The notes beneath the pieces were generated by a model. It was not told where the DNA came from, searched no databases, and saw only the letters and a program-made list of their open reading frames with translations. A stretch of 45,812 bases of DNA from Phycisphaeraceae bacterium. GTDB lineage: Bacteria; Planctomycetota; Phycisphaerae; Phycisphaerales; Phycisphaeraceae. Position 1 is the first letter of the stretch; each line of letters begins with the position of its first letter. A program made the position numbers and the translations under genes. Below, piece after piece: positions 1-9,255 of this stretch. The stretch is taken from NCBI GenBank assembly GCA_020831765.1, contig JAFIFY010000154.1, forward strand, positions 1 to 45,812. The letters run 5' to 3'.

Positions 1-53
1 CGCGGGATGCCGTGATGCCGGTCCCGATGGCCGTCGGATCAGGGAGCCACACT

Positions 54-1181
54 TTGCTCAGGACGCCGTTTTACGATTTTCACGCCGCGCACCAGGCCCG
101 GTTCGTCGATTTCGCCGGCTGGGAGATGCCGATTCTCTATACCTCGATCATCGAGGAGCATCGCCACGTCCGGACATCCGGCGGGCTGTTCGATGTTTCG
201 CACATGGGGCGCCTCGAGTTCAAGGGCCGCTATGCCCGGCGACTTTTGGAACGTGCCCTGACCCGGCGAGTCAGCGACATGGAAGAGGGCCAGTGCCGGT
301 ATGCCCTGGTCTGCAATGAAGCGGGCGGCGTGCTGGATGATGTGATCGTCTCGCGGATGGATGAGCGATGGCTGCTGGTGGTCAACGCATCCAACCGCAA
401 GAAGATCGTCCGCCATCTGCGTGAACTGGCCGGGGATCAGCCCGTCGAGATCAAGGACTTGACGCTGGGCACGGCGATGGTGGCGCTTCAGGGGCCGGAT
501 GTGATCCGGCACCTCGGGCCGCTGGCCGACAGTGTGGGGAAGATCAAGCGATACCGATTCCGGGAGTACGATATCCCCGGCCTGAAGCTGATGGTCAGCC
601 GGACCGGCTACACCGGCGAAGATGGGATCGAGGTCATCCTTTCGGCCGACCATGCGCCCATGGCCGTCAACATGATCGGGAAGTTCAACGCCAAGGCCCG
701 CGAGGAAGGCCTGCCCGAAGCCAGGCCGATCGGGCTGGGCGCGCGCGACACGCTCCGCATGGAGGCGGGCATGCCGCTCTACGGCCACGAACTTTCCGAA
801 TCCATCGACCCGATCAGTGCGGGCCTGGACTTTGCCATCAATCTGGACAAGGATGAGGATGCGCAGGGCGAGCCGTTCATCGGCCAGGATGTGCTCAAGC
901 GCTACCAGGCCAAAGGCAGCCCGAAGCGGCTTGTGGGTCTGAAGCTTGAAGGTCGTCGCAGCCCTCGCCAGGGGATGGCGATTCAGAAAGCCGGACAGCC
1001 GATCGGTGAAGTCACCAGCGGCTGCCTGTCGCCCACGCTTGGATTCCCGATCGCCATGGCGCTGATCCAGCCCGGCGCGGCGGAAGTGGGCGACACTTTG
1101 GAAGTGGCCCTCGGCCGCCAGCCCGTCCCGGCCGAGGTCGTCAAGCTGCCGTTCTACAAACGCCCCTCAAAGCAGACCTGA
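54..1181 (+). CDS. gcvT: aminomethyltransferase (glycine cleavage T protein)
   Basis: Transfers the aminomethyl carbon of glycine from the lipoyl H protein to tetrahydrofolate in the cytoplasmic glycine cleavage system. The N-terminus reads LLRTPFYDFH followed by FAGWEMP, the usual start of GcvT. NEAGGVLDDVIV carries the expected catalytic Asp, and GARDTLRMEAGMPLYGHEL is the folate-domain signature. About 375 residues is normal length. I chose TTG at 54 because AGGGAG lies at 41-46, seven bases upstream, and because family members begin here. GTG at 12 or ATG at 15 would add 13 or 14 atypical residues. No gcvH or gcvP is in the window; any upstream partner would lie to the left. It converges on htpX with a 43-base gap that holds no clear terminator. 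Confidence 0.93.
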   Translation: MLRTPFYDFHAAHQARFVDFAGWEMPILYTSIIEEHRHVRTSGGLFDVSHMGRLEFKGRYARRLLERALTRRVSDMEEGQCRYALVCNEAGGVLDDVIVSRMDERWLLVVNASNRKKIVRHLRELAGDQPVEIKDLTLGTAMVALQGPDVIRHLGPLADSVGKIKRYRFREYDIPGLKLMVSRTGYTGEDGIEVILSADHAPMAVNMIGKFNAKAREEGLPEARPIGLGARDTLRMEAGMPLYGHELSESIDPISAGLDFAINLDKDEDAQGEPFIGQDVLKRYQAKGSPKRLVGLKLEGRRSPRQGMAIQKAGQPIGEVTSGCLSPTLGFPIAMALIQPGAAEVGDTLEVALGRQPVPAEVVKLPFYKRPSKQT

Positions 1182-1224
1182 GCCAAGTCACCCAAGCGCC
1201 GGGCGGGGTTGGGCCACACCGGCT

Positions 1225-2064
1225 TCAGGCCAGGCGCTGCAGGCTGGCGATGCGCTGCTCCACCGGCGGGTGGGTGGAGAACAGCGAGATCAGTCCACCG
1301 CCACGGCCGGAAAGTGGCTGGACGATGAACATGTGATTGGCCGAGGGCAGTTCGCCATCCAGGGGTACCTGCCGGTTGATCGCATGCAGCTTTCGCAGCG
1401 CGTTGATGAGTCCGCGTGGCGTGCCGGCAATGGCCGCGCCATCGGCATCGGCCACGAACTCGCGGCTGCGGCTGATCGCAAGCTGGATGATCACCGCCGC
1501 GATGGGCGCCAGGAGCAGCATGGGCAGCATGAGCAGCGGATTGCCGCCCTCCCGCGAGCTTCCGCCGATCCAGAACGCCATCCAGGCCAGATACTGAAGC
1601 GCGCCGGCGATGGTCGCGGCGATGCAACTGATCAGCGTGTCACGGTTCTTGATGTGGGCCAGTTCATGGGCGATGACCCCTTCCAACTCATCGAAATCCA
1701 GCAATTGCATGGCCCCGTGGGTGACCGCGACAGCCGCATTGCGCGGGTTCCGACCGGTGGCGAAGGCATTGGGCGCCTGCTGCGGGCAGATATAGACCTT
1801 GGGCATCGGCAGGCCGGCCCGGTTGGCCAGGCGCTTAACCATCGCGATCAGATCAGGAGCCGAGCGTTCATCGACCTGACGGCCGCGCATCGCCGCCAGC
1901 GCGATGCGATCGCTGAAGAAGTAACCGATGACATTCATCGCACCGCCCAGGATCAGGGCGATCATCAGCCCCCCGCGGCCGAACGGTAGCCCGGCCAGCA
2001 GGATCAGGCCGAACATGCCACCCAACAGCGCTGCGGTCTTGATGTTGTTCCAGAAGCGAACCAT
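1225..2064 (-). CDS. htpX: HtpX-like M48 zinc metalloprotease
   Basis: Membrane-bound zinc endopeptidase of the HtpX family, which degrades misfolded membrane proteins with the active site facing the cytoplasm. HELAH lies at residues 133-137 and supplies the two zinc His ligands and the catalytic Glu. SREFVADADGA further on supplies the third ligand. Two hydrophobic hairpins are visible, one at the N-terminus and one just after HELAH. About 279 residues is typical. ATG at 2064 is chosen because the minus strand has AGGAGA about seven bases upstream and the protein then starts MVRFWNNIKT. An upstream extension to 2178 would add 38 arginine-rich residues of no known family. It is last in a co-directional minus-strand run. 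Confidence 0.92.
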   Translation of the reverse strand: MVRFWNNIKTAALLGGMFGLILLAGLPFGRGGLMIALILGGAMNVIGYFFSDRIALAAMRGRQVDERSAPDLIAMVKRLANRAGLPMPKVYICPQQAPNAFATGRNPRNAAVAVTHGAMQLLDFDELEGVIAHELAHIKNRDTLISCIAATIAGALQYLAWMAFWIGGSSREGGNPLLMLPMLLLAPIAAVIIQLAISRSREFVADADGAAIAGTPRGLINALRKLHAINRQVPLDGELPSANHMFIVQPLSGRGGGLISLFSTHPPVEQRIASLQRLA

Positions 2065-2224
2065 GTTTGCTCTCCTTGCACAAACCGCTCGCCCCCGACC
2101 GGCGACGCTTCGACAGCCGGGGACTGACGATGCTACGCCCGCGTCCACGCTTTGGTTTGCGCCGGGCATAAGCCGCACGAATCAGCTTCAGGACGCATCC
2201 TCGCGCTCGCTAACCCCGGCAATT

Positions 2225-3121
2225 TCAGAGCTTTTCAAACGCCGCCATGCGAATGGCCCCAGCCACGAGCAGCAGCACGAACGCCAGGCGCACCTGTCCA
2301 AGTGGCAGCCGATGCGTCAATGAAGCGCCGATTCGACTGCCCACCATGCAAGCCGGCGCCAGCAACGCGCCCAGGATCAGGGCGTCGGATGGATCGTAGC
2401 CGTGATGGTCCAAAGTGCCGATCTTCACCGCCGCGCCCAAGGCACTGCCGAAGATCATGATCGCCGAGGAATGGGCGATCGCCGCGCGCAGCGGAATCTT
2501 GAGCAGCACCTGTTGCATGGGCACGGCAAGGATGCCCCCGCCAATGCCCAGCAGTCCGGCGATCAGGCCCATCACCCCGCCCACCGAAACCGCGCCCGCT
2601 CGCTGGCCGGTATCGGGTCGCGCGACCGGTTCAGTGCTCGGCTCGACATCATCGCGATCCGCTGGGTTGGCAGGTCCGCCCGTCGGTGAGCGCTCATCCA
2701 GATTCTGCCACCACAACCGCAGGTTGATGATGATCACGTACACCATGAACAGCGCCAGCACCCGGCCCAGCCAGATGCCCCCCGCCTCACCTTGGAACCA
2801 ATGCGCATTGGAAAGCGCAACACCCCCGACCACCGCCAGCAGTGAAGCCGGCAGCATCCAGCGCAGGATATGCGGACGCATCACGCCCGCACGCCGATGG
2901 CGCAGCGTCGCGGGCAAAGCGACCGCCACGTTGGCCACCATCGCCGCGGCCTGAAACAGATGCTGATGCCGACCGAACAGCAAGGTCAGCGCTGGGATCA
3001 GCAGAATGCTTCCCCCCACGCCCACCATGCCGCCGAGAAACCCCGCGGCCACACCCATCAAGGCCAGGGCGAACAGCATCGGAATGAGTGGTACTTCTTC
3101 GAGCAACGGACCCTCGATCAT
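2225..3121 (-). CDS. TauE/SafE-family permease
   Basis: Predicted inner-membrane permease of the TauE/SafE (former DUF81) family, many members of which export sulfite, sulfoacetate or related organosulfonates. It has two homologous halves, each opening with a glycine-rich helix: GFLGGMVGVGGSILLIP near residue 26 and GLIAGLLGIGGGILAVP near residue 185. A hydrophilic loop separates them, rich in Asp, Glu and Pro at about residues 140-175. The 298-residue length and multiple hydrophobic helices fit the family. The substrate cannot be read from sequence, and no sulfur genes are adjacent. It starts 18 bases after the aldo/keto-reductase-like gene, so co-transcription is likely. Confidence 0.85.
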   Translation of the reverse strand: MIEGPLLEEVPLIPMLFALALMGVAAGFLGGMVGVGGSILLIPALTLLFGRHQHLFQAAAMVANVAVALPATLRHRRAGVMRPHILRWMLPASLLAVVGGVALSNAHWFQGEAGGIWLGRVLALFMVYVIIINLRLWWQNLDERSPTGGPANPADRDDVEPSTEPVARPDTGQRAGAVSVGGVMGLIAGLLGIGGGILAVPMQQVLLKIPLRAAIAHSSAIMIFGSALGAAVKIGTLDHHGYDPSDALILGALLAPACMVGSRIGASLTHRLPLGQVRLAFVLLLVAGAIRMAAFEKL

Positions 3122-3139
3122 AGCGCCAGCGGTGGAAGG

Positions 3140-3967
3140 CTATTCACCCATCGGTGGACGGCTTCGGGGCAGCGGCTCGGGCGGCTGGTGGCTCTGCTGG
3201 TATCGGTCCCACTGCACCTCCATCTGTGCTTCATCCCACGGCAAGGGCAGCGCGACATCCAGCGCTGCATCGTCAATCAGTCGCGCATGGGTCGGCGGCA
3301 GCGCGCTCCGCGATGGAAGCCGATCGACGGCGGTGAGGATACGGGCGCAGCCACCCAACGCAAAAGCCCAGTCATCCCCGGTCCAAGTCGCACAACCCCC
3401 GGCGACCCCCAGGCAGTCGATGCCGTATTCCAGGGCTTTGGGCACGGCTCGATACGCCGCCTGCTGGTCATCCCGGCTCCAGGGCATGCCCAACACGAAC
3501 GGGCCGGTGTTCTCCACCAGCCACTCGACGCTTCGCACATCATCATGCATGAAACCGAACGAACCGATCGCGCCCGAAGACCGAAGGTCCAGCAATGTCT
3601 GCAACGCCATGCCGCCTTTGAGTTCGCTTACGTCTTCCGCGCGCAGCAATACCGCCTCCGGTGGCCCCCCGCCCATCCAGTCGATCCGCCGCAGGATGTC
3701 GGCTCGCAATCGCCGCATGAAAGCCGGTTCAGCCAAGATCATCAGGCGCGGCATGCCGTCCGACCGCTTGCCCACCTCGCGCAGTTCCGATTCACCCAGG
3801 TCTTCCTCGAGCACGAGCAATGAAGGCAACGCCACGGCCACCTCGCGTTGCCCGCCAAGGAGCATCCGCCCCATCCAGGCCAGCGTCCCGACATGCCGAC
3901 CGAGGAACGTTCGCCCGTGCCCGGTCCATCCTGTTGAGCTTGCCGTCGACTTCATCAGCGTGAGCAT
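3140..3967 (-). CDS. divergent aldo/keto reductase-like protein
   Basis: Weakly recognisable aldo/keto reductase-like (TIM barrel) protein. The segment at about residues 95-190 follows the central order of the family: a strand (PEAVLLR), a helix (LQTLLDLRSSGAIGSFGF, like the usual 'L..L...GKIR.IGVS'), then VEWLVENTGPFVLGMPWS and ALEYGIDCLGV. The N-terminal strand with the catalytic Asp and Tyr is not evident, and the C-terminal cofactor loop is not typical, so it may be inactive or do something else. The start is uncertain. The reading frame stays open to 4174 through the glycosylase gene, and I chose ATG 3967 because it lies just beyond that gene's stop. ATG 3955 is possible. No ribosome-binding site decides it. 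Confidence 0.5.
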   Translation of the reverse strand: MLTLMKSTASSTGWTGHGRTFLGRHVGTLAWMGRMLLGGQREVAVALPSLLVLEEDLGESELREVGKRSDGMPRLMILAEPAFMRRLRADILRRIDWMGGGPPEAVLLRAEDVSELKGGMALQTLLDLRSSGAIGSFGFMHDDVRSVEWLVENTGPFVLGMPWSRDDQQAAYRAVPKALEYGIDCLGVAGGCATWTGDDWAFALGGCARILTAVDRLPSRSALPPTHARLIDDAALDVALPLPWDEAQMEVQWDRYQQSHQPPEPLPRSRPPMGE

Positions 3968-3971
3968 ACCG

Positions 3972-4721
3972 TCACGCGGGGCCGAAGCCATCATCGACGG
4001 GCCGTGATCGCCGCAGGGGACGATCCGGCGGCGGGCGGCTGACATGGGGGTGGCCGGCCGGGGCGAATCGGAGCAGGCGGCGCTTCCAGTCCGCTGCATA
4101 GTCGATGCCCACGCGCGGGCCGCAACGGATCGTCCATCGCGGAGCTTGGCGCGGCCGCTCAAGCCAGAGTTCATCGGCGGTCAACAAGTCCGTCCCGTTG
4201 AGGCCAAGGTCCAACGCCAGCGCCTGGCAGAGCTTGGCCGGCCCGGAAGCCAGCTCGTGCGCCGGGTCGGCCCCGCGCTTGCGGAGTCGGGCCATCAGCT
4301 CGATGCCCTCGATCGGCTCACCGGCCCGGATCAGCACGGCCGAGGGGACGCCCTCCGGCTCGGTGACCACGTTCAGGCAATGATGCATGCCGTAGGTGAA
4401 GTAGATGTACGCATGGCCCGGTGGTCCCCACATCGCGCGGTTGCGTGGCGTGCATCGACCACCGAAGCTGTGGGCGGCCCGATCGGCAACACCAAGATAC
4501 GCTTCGGTCTCGACGATCCGAACCGCCAGATGCGCACCATTGATGCGGCGATGCAACTCCATGCCCAAGAGCTCGATGGCAACCTGCCGGGCATCACGCT
4601 CGAAGAACGGCCGCTCCGGCAACGCGGGTGTTCCTTGCGGCAATGCGTGTTCTCCGCTGATGGCGGCTTCATCGGGAACACGGGCCGAGGACCGGGATGA
4701 GGCGGCTGGGTTCCTGGGCAT
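3972..4721 (-). CDS. 3-methyladenine (alkyladenine) DNA glycosylase, AAG/MPG family
   Basis: Removes 3-methyladenine and other alkylated or deaminated purines from DNA as the first step of base-excision repair. Family marks are present in order: RPFFERDARQVAIELLG, then VETEAYLG with the catalytic Glu, HSFGGRCTPRNRAMWG, HAYIYFTYGMHHCLNVV, ASGPAKLCQAL and GPRVGI. ATG 4721 gives 249 residues, with about 35 variable residues before the conserved core. Extending to 5132 would run antisense-like through ccsBA and is rejected. The C-terminal tail is rich in Pro and Arg. It lies 65 bases downstream of ccsBA and just before the aldo/keto-like gene, within the same minus-strand run. Confidence 0.9.
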   Translation of the reverse strand: MPRNPAASSRSSARVPDEAAISGEHALPQGTPALPERPFFERDARQVAIELLGMELHRRINGAHLAVRIVETEAYLGVADRAAHSFGGRCTPRNRAMWGPPGHAYIYFTYGMHHCLNVVTEPEGVPSAVLIRAGEPIEGIELMARLRKRGADPAHELASGPAKLCQALALDLGLNGTDLLTADELWLERPRQAPRWTIRCGPRVGIDYAADWKRRLLRFAPAGHPHVSRPPPDRPLRRSRPVDDGFGPA

Positions 4722-4786
4722 GGCGGAAGACTGCCCCTGATATGGCCGGGCGGGCGATCGGTCGAATTGGACGGTCCGGCGGGTGG

Positions 4787-7700
4787 TTACGGCCCGACTT
4801 CGGGGGCTTTGCCCGCGACCTCGGCTTTGCGAAGCGCGGCGGTCCTGATGCCGCTGCACCAATGTTGCCGTGGAATCAGACCGATGGCCAGGAATCCCAA
4901 CTGGCTCAGGGCAAAGACCTTCAGCGCCGCCGCGCCCGAATCCGTAAAGCCATAGGAATGCAGCCCCACACCCATCAGGTTCACACCGAACCACGACCAG
5001 GCGGTGATGATGTTGCCCAGGATCGCCAGCATGGCGATGCCGCGATCGGCGATCATGCCGCCCCACCGCGCATGCAGGATGATGGCGCAGAGCACCACGA
5101 TCAGGAGCGCCCCGTTCTCCTTGGGGTCCCAACCCCAGAAGCGGCCCCAGGATTGATCCGCCCAGATGCCGCCCAGCAGCGTCCCCACGAAACTGAAGAG
5201 CGCGGCAAAACAGATCACGCCATAGATCATCCGCTGAAGCGTCAATCCAAGCTGGTGGGAGATCAACGGTGTTGACACCGAGCCGAAGAGGTAGATGATC
5301 CCAAGGATGCCGGCGACGAACATCGCGCCGTAGCCGATGGTGATGGTCAGCACATGCGTGGTCAGCCAGAAGGGTGTGTTCAAGACCGCCCGCACGGCTT
5401 CAAAATCATCGCCGCTGCTCAGCGACTGGGCGACGATCAGCGAGCCGATACCGGCCACCGCGCTGGCCACGAGGGCGATGCCATTGCGCGAGAAGCGCTC
5501 GAGGATCATGCCCAGCAGCACCGAAACCCAGCCGATGAAGACGGCCGAGGAATAGAGACTGGTGACCGGCGGCTTGCCGTGGATATAGACCCGCAGCCCA
5601 AGCCCCGTCGTATGGTAGATCAGCGCCACCAGCGCCACGCCCACCGCCAGATTCCGCAACGGCCCGGACCAACCCAACCACGAAAACACGCCCAGCAGAA
5701 ACGCCAGCACATACAGGACCATCGTCCACTGGAAGGGATCAAGCCGATTGAACGTCGCTTCGAGATTCACGCGGCCAAGCTCGCGAAGGGATGAGTCGCT
5801 TGCCGTGGCCGGCGTTTGCGCCAGCCAGTTCAGATATCGGCGGACTTCCTGGTTGAAGGCCTCGTGATCGCCCGACTCGAATGTCCGGGCCAGCGTCCGC
5901 CAGGCTTCGGCCGATGGGTGATCGGCGGGCGCATCGTGGGTCATGCTCCACTCATCCACTCCCGCCATGGGCGCAATCGGGAGAATGTCCTGGCGGGTGA
6001 CGATCGTGGCATAGCGCATGACCTGGGCATAAAGCTCCATGGCCTTGCGATCGAAAAGCGTCCGCCGTTCACGGGGCAGATTGGCGGCACGGAAGCCCGA
6101 GACGTATATCTGCGATAGCCCTGGCCGCAGTTCATCGAACGAAAAATGCTTCTGCCGCTCATCGGCGGCGCCGATCAGGCCGCGGATTTCCTGGTGATCG
6201 ATCCGGAAGATCGGTGCATCGCTCTCCGGTCGCCGATCCAGTGATGCCATCACGAAGGCCAGAAGCTGCGGGCGCAGGGTCGCGGCCAGGAACTCGATCC
6301 GCTTTTCATCCTCAGGCGTCGGATCGAAGCGATCCGGCGAGTGGAGCAGGAACTCCATGATCTGATCCCGATGTTCATCGGGAATCAGTTGCGTCTCGAG
6401 CACCAGCGCTGGATGCAGGCGCTGGGCGGAAACATCGGCGAGGAACGCGCGGACCGCTGGGAGCAGTTCATGCTTCTCGAGCGTGCGCGGCTCAGCCTGG
6501 CGCGGAGCGATCATGCGCAGATACCATTCCACCGCACCGACGCGGCCTTCCTCGTAGGGGATCGACCGCCGGTGTGTCATGTGGACGGCGTGTGCCCGAG
6601 CCACCGTTTCGATGGGCTTGACGCGGCCATCGTGCTTGACCGGGATTTTTGCGAAGTTCTGAAGGTCAAAACCCTCGGGTGCCGGCAGCCGACCGGACCA
6701 CCAACTCAGCGCGATCACGACCAGGGCCAATGCCGCTCCGATCAGCAGGCCCGTCCTGCCCCGCCGTTCCGGGCGAAGATCACCAAGCGGCTGTGCGGGA
6801 ACGTCCAGCGGGTGCGGCGGCGGCAATGCTGAGCCCGCGGCGTTGCTGACTTCCGCGGCCGGCCGGCCTGTACTTACAGGCGCGGCGGTGCGACCTCGGC
6901 GGGAGAGGAACCCGCGAAGCTTGAGCAGAAAATGCCAGGTCATGCCCAGAGCCACGAGCAGGCATCCGATATAGGGCGCTGTCCAGACCGGGTTCTCCAC
7001 CACTTGCAGGATGCTGGTCCGGTCATCGTTGGCGAAGCTGGCCTGGAAGAACGTCTTGCCGCGATAGCGCAGCGGGTGGTTCATCTCGATGATCATGCGC
7101 CGGTCGGTATCGCGTTCCGGGTCGATCAACTGAATGTCACTGGCGAATCGCTTGGGTATGTTGGTGCCGTGATACCGTTCATGCACGAAATTGTGCAGAT
7201 GGATGCGGTACGGGTGGTAGTAGCGGCGCGGCCGCAGATCGATGAAGAGAATCCGATCGCCCTCGGGAAGACTCAGCCGCACCGGTCGGGGTTCGGCACC
7301 CGGTTGCAGGAGATTGAACCAAAGTGTCTCGGTCTGGATCGCTCGGCCTTCGTGCATGATGGTGACCAGCGCGCCCGGACGGCTGATGTCTTCAATCGCG
7401 CGGGGTTGTTCATGCAGGACTCGACGGCCCAGCGGGTCCTGCACGAACGCGTTGTCGAACCACTGCTCGATCCGCAGGTCGATCGGCAGACGCTGGTCGC
7501 GGATCAACCGACCCTGACGCAGCAGCGATGCATCGAGGACGACTTCATGATCCGTATCCCGCGTCGGGTCGATGACCGCCAACTCCGGCGTGTGGACATC
7601 GTGGGTCCAACTGCTGCCGGTGCCCTCATCCAGCACCATCTGGGTTTCCAGCGCGCGGAGCCCGGTGATCAGTTCGCCGACCAACAGCACCAGAATGCCC

Positions 7701-7999
7701 AGGTGCAGGAGATTCAGCCCCATCTTCCTGGCCGACCACTTGAAGCGGGTCAGAAACGCCGCCAGCAGGTTGAGGATCAGCAGGCCGCCGATGATGTAGC
7801 CGCCGGGCAGCGGGAGCTGCAGATAGTGAAAATCACCGACGACGAAAAGACTCTGGAAGTATTCCTTCTGGACCAGCCAGAGGCTTTCGTGACGCTGCGC
7901 CAGCGTGCCGCTGAAGACCAGCAGCATCGAGAACGCCAGCAGCGCCACCGTCAGCCGCACGGAGGCCAATCCAGCCAAAACTGCCCTAATTGAAAGCAT
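4787..7999 (-). CDS. ccsBA: fused cytochrome c biogenesis protein (ResB-ResC/CcsBA type)
   Basis: System II cytochrome c synthetase that exports haem and attaches it to apocytochrome CXXCH motifs outside the membrane. The N-terminal ResB-like half has four hydrophobic helices around a large external domain (residues 1-370). A linker and helix follow near 410-440, then a second external domain opening with FAKIPVKHDGRVKPIET. The C-terminal ResC/CcsA half holds the haem-handling motif WGRFWGWDPKENGA and conserved helices with TTHVLTI and LHARWGG. The 1070-residue fusion with the 'DGRVKP' motif is the form known from Bacteroidetes, Epsilonproteobacteria and Planctomycetes. ATG 7999 lies two bases after the upstream stop, suggesting translational coupling. 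Confidence 0.92.
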   Translation of the reverse strand: MLSIRAVLAGLASVRLTVALLAFSMLLVFSGTLAQRHESLWLVQKEYFQSLFVVGDFHYLQLPLPGGYIIGGLLILNLLAAFLTRFKWSARKMGLNLLHLGILVLLVGELITGLRALETQMVLDEGTGSSWTHDVHTPELAVIDPTRDTDHEVVLDASLLRQGRLIRDQRLPIDLRIEQWFDNAFVQDPLGRRVLHEQPRAIEDISRPGALVTIMHEGRAIQTETLWFNLLQPGAEPRPVRLSLPEGDRILFIDLRPRRYYHPYRIHLHNFVHERYHGTNIPKRFASDIQLIDPERDTDRRMIIEMNHPLRYRGKTFFQASFANDDRTSILQVVENPVWTAPYIGCLLVALGMTWHFLLKLRGFLSRRGRTAAPVSTGRPAAEVSNAAGSALPPPHPLDVPAQPLGDLRPERRGRTGLLIGAALALVVIALSWWSGRLPAPEGFDLQNFAKIPVKHDGRVKPIETVARAHAVHMTHRRSIPYEEGRVGAVEWYLRMIAPRQAEPRTLEKHELLPAVRAFLADVSAQRLHPALVLETQLIPDEHRDQIMEFLLHSPDRFDPTPEDEKRIEFLAATLRPQLLAFVMASLDRRPESDAPIFRIDHQEIRGLIGAADERQKHFSFDELRPGLSQIYVSGFRAANLPRERRTLFDRKAMELYAQVMRYATIVTRQDILPIAPMAGVDEWSMTHDAPADHPSAEAWRTLARTFESGDHEAFNQEVRRYLNWLAQTPATASDSSLRELGRVNLEATFNRLDPFQWTMVLYVLAFLLGVFSWLGWSGPLRNLAVGVALVALIYHTTGLGLRVYIHGKPPVTSLYSSAVFIGWVSVLLGMILERFSRNGIALVASAVAGIGSLIVAQSLSSGDDFEAVRAVLNTPFWLTTHVLTITIGYGAMFVAGILGIIYLFGSVSTPLISHQLGLTLQRMIYGVICFAALFSFVGTLLGGIWADQSWGRFWGWDPKENGALLIVVLCAIILHARWGGMIADRGIAMLAILGNIITAWSWFGVNLMGVGLHSYGFTDSGAAALKVFALSQLGFLAIGLIPRQHWCSGIRTAALRKAEVAGKAPEVGP

Positions 8000-8001
8000 G
8001 C

Positions 8002-9255
8002 TCAGGGAACCTCTTCGAGTCGTTCATCCGTGCCGGCCGGAAGCCGGGCAATCAAGTCGTCAAGCAGTTGATCGTAGTCGTCCATGGCGTTCAAGGTCGG
8101 TTCTGCGGGCCCGCGAATGACGACCATCAGCAAGGCATCGGCAACGGGAAGCAAGGTGGTGGTCCAGTGGGTCGCGCCGTGGGATGATGATTCATCGGTT
8201 TCGATGATGAGCTGGGCCAGCTCGACCGGTGCGCCGTTACGCTCAAGAATCCGGCTCCGCACCCGGCCGGTCCGTTCAAACTCGGCGATGCGGATTTCTT
8301 CGGCCAGTTCCATCGCCGTGGCCTCACCCGGCGAGATCAACATCAACCCGATGGTCAGTTCAACCATCGGGGCCGATTCAGCGGTCCATGCCCGGAGAAT
8401 GGCCGGGTAAGGCGGCGCTTTACCGCGCCAACCCTCGGGCGTTTCCACCCCGGCGACCATATCCAGAACCCATCGCGGAATCCGGTCCGGATCGACCAGT
8501 CGATCCCCGGTCATCGCCTCGGGCCGCTCATCCCGGATTCGCATGGCCAAGAGATATTGCTCCAGCACCGGAACCTGGCTCCGAACAAGCTCATCATCAC
8601 CGAGGATCTTGAGAAACCATGTCCAGTTGGCGTAATTCACCTGAGCCGCCAACACGCGGCGCTCCGGCTCAAGCCCCTCTTCGGCCGGGCCGGGCAGGTC
8701 GTAGATTCTCACCTGCGCCTGGGGGTGGTCCAGCATGCGAGTGTAGCGGGCCACGGCATCTTCCGGTGGCGAGCCTCGGAAGCCCAGATCATCGCGCCGC
8801 CATCGGGCAATATCGCTGCGCGGATCACCTGTGTAGCCCTCGAAGGCGATCAGGCTGACCGCGGCCGACTGCTCATCATCCTTGATGCGCCAACGCACCA
8901 CACCCATTGCACCGGGTGAGCCCTCGCGATCGCGAACCCAGTGCCCAGGCGTATCGGCTTCGAGCACGGGCCGTGAAGTGGCAACCGCATCCCGAGCCTG
9001 ACCATCGAGCAGAAACCGGGCGACCATGCGAAGGCGGTCGATTTCCTGCTCATCGCCGGAGTGAACTCGGACAGAAGACTCCTCTGACCCGCACCCCGGC
9101 GGCAGCAGCATGGCCAACGCAAGGACACCGATCCACCGCCAGCGTTGGCACGCCGGGACGGGGAGGAATGACAAGCGGGACAATTTCCAGAAACTCAAGC
9201 CGGTCATATTCAGGGTCGAGTCAAACGGTGGGTCGGGCATATTAGCACGCCTCAT
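8002..9255 (-). CDS. putative exported lipoprotein coupled to ccsBA
   Basis: Unknown function. After a basic N-terminus, a hydrophobic stretch (WIGVLALAMLLPPGC) ends in Cys at about residue 55, which suggests a type II signal, although Pro at -2 and -3 is not a standard lipobox. The body is soluble, with NYANWTWFLKILGDDELV followed by LLAMRIRDE. Similar Trp/Phe-rich segments followed by a 'VR-F' strand occur in planctomycete proteins beside c-type cytochrome genes (recalled pattern, not searched). The stop is two bases before the ccsBA start, so the two genes very probably form one operon and the protein may assist cytochrome maturation. ATG 9255, 9240 and 9207 are all possible; 9240 has GAGG upstream. 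Confidence 0.7.
   Translation of the reverse strand: MRRANMPDPPFDSTLNMTGLSFWKLSRLSFLPVPACQRWRWIGVLALAMLLPPGCGSEESSVRVHSGDEQEIDRLRMVARFLLDGQARDAVATSRPVLEADTPGHWVRDREGSPGAMGVVRWRIKDDEQSAAVSLIAFEGYTGDPRSDIARWRRDDLGFRGSPPEDAVARYTRMLDHPQAQVRIYDLPGPAEEGLEPERRVLAAQVNYANWTWFLKILGDDELVRSQVPVLEQYLLAMRIRDERPEAMTGDRLVDPDRIPRWVLDMVAGVETPEGWRGKAPPYPAILRAWTAESAPMVELTIGLMLISPGEATAMELAEEIRIAEFERTGRVRSRILERNGAPVELAQLIIETDESSSHGATHWTTTLLPVADALLMVVIRGPAEPTLNAMDDYDQLLDDLIARLPAGTDERLEEVP

Noticed and set aside
3968-4174. N-terminal extension of the aldo/keto-like gene
   Set aside because: It would overlap the well-supported glycosylase gene in another frame and adds no family-like residues.
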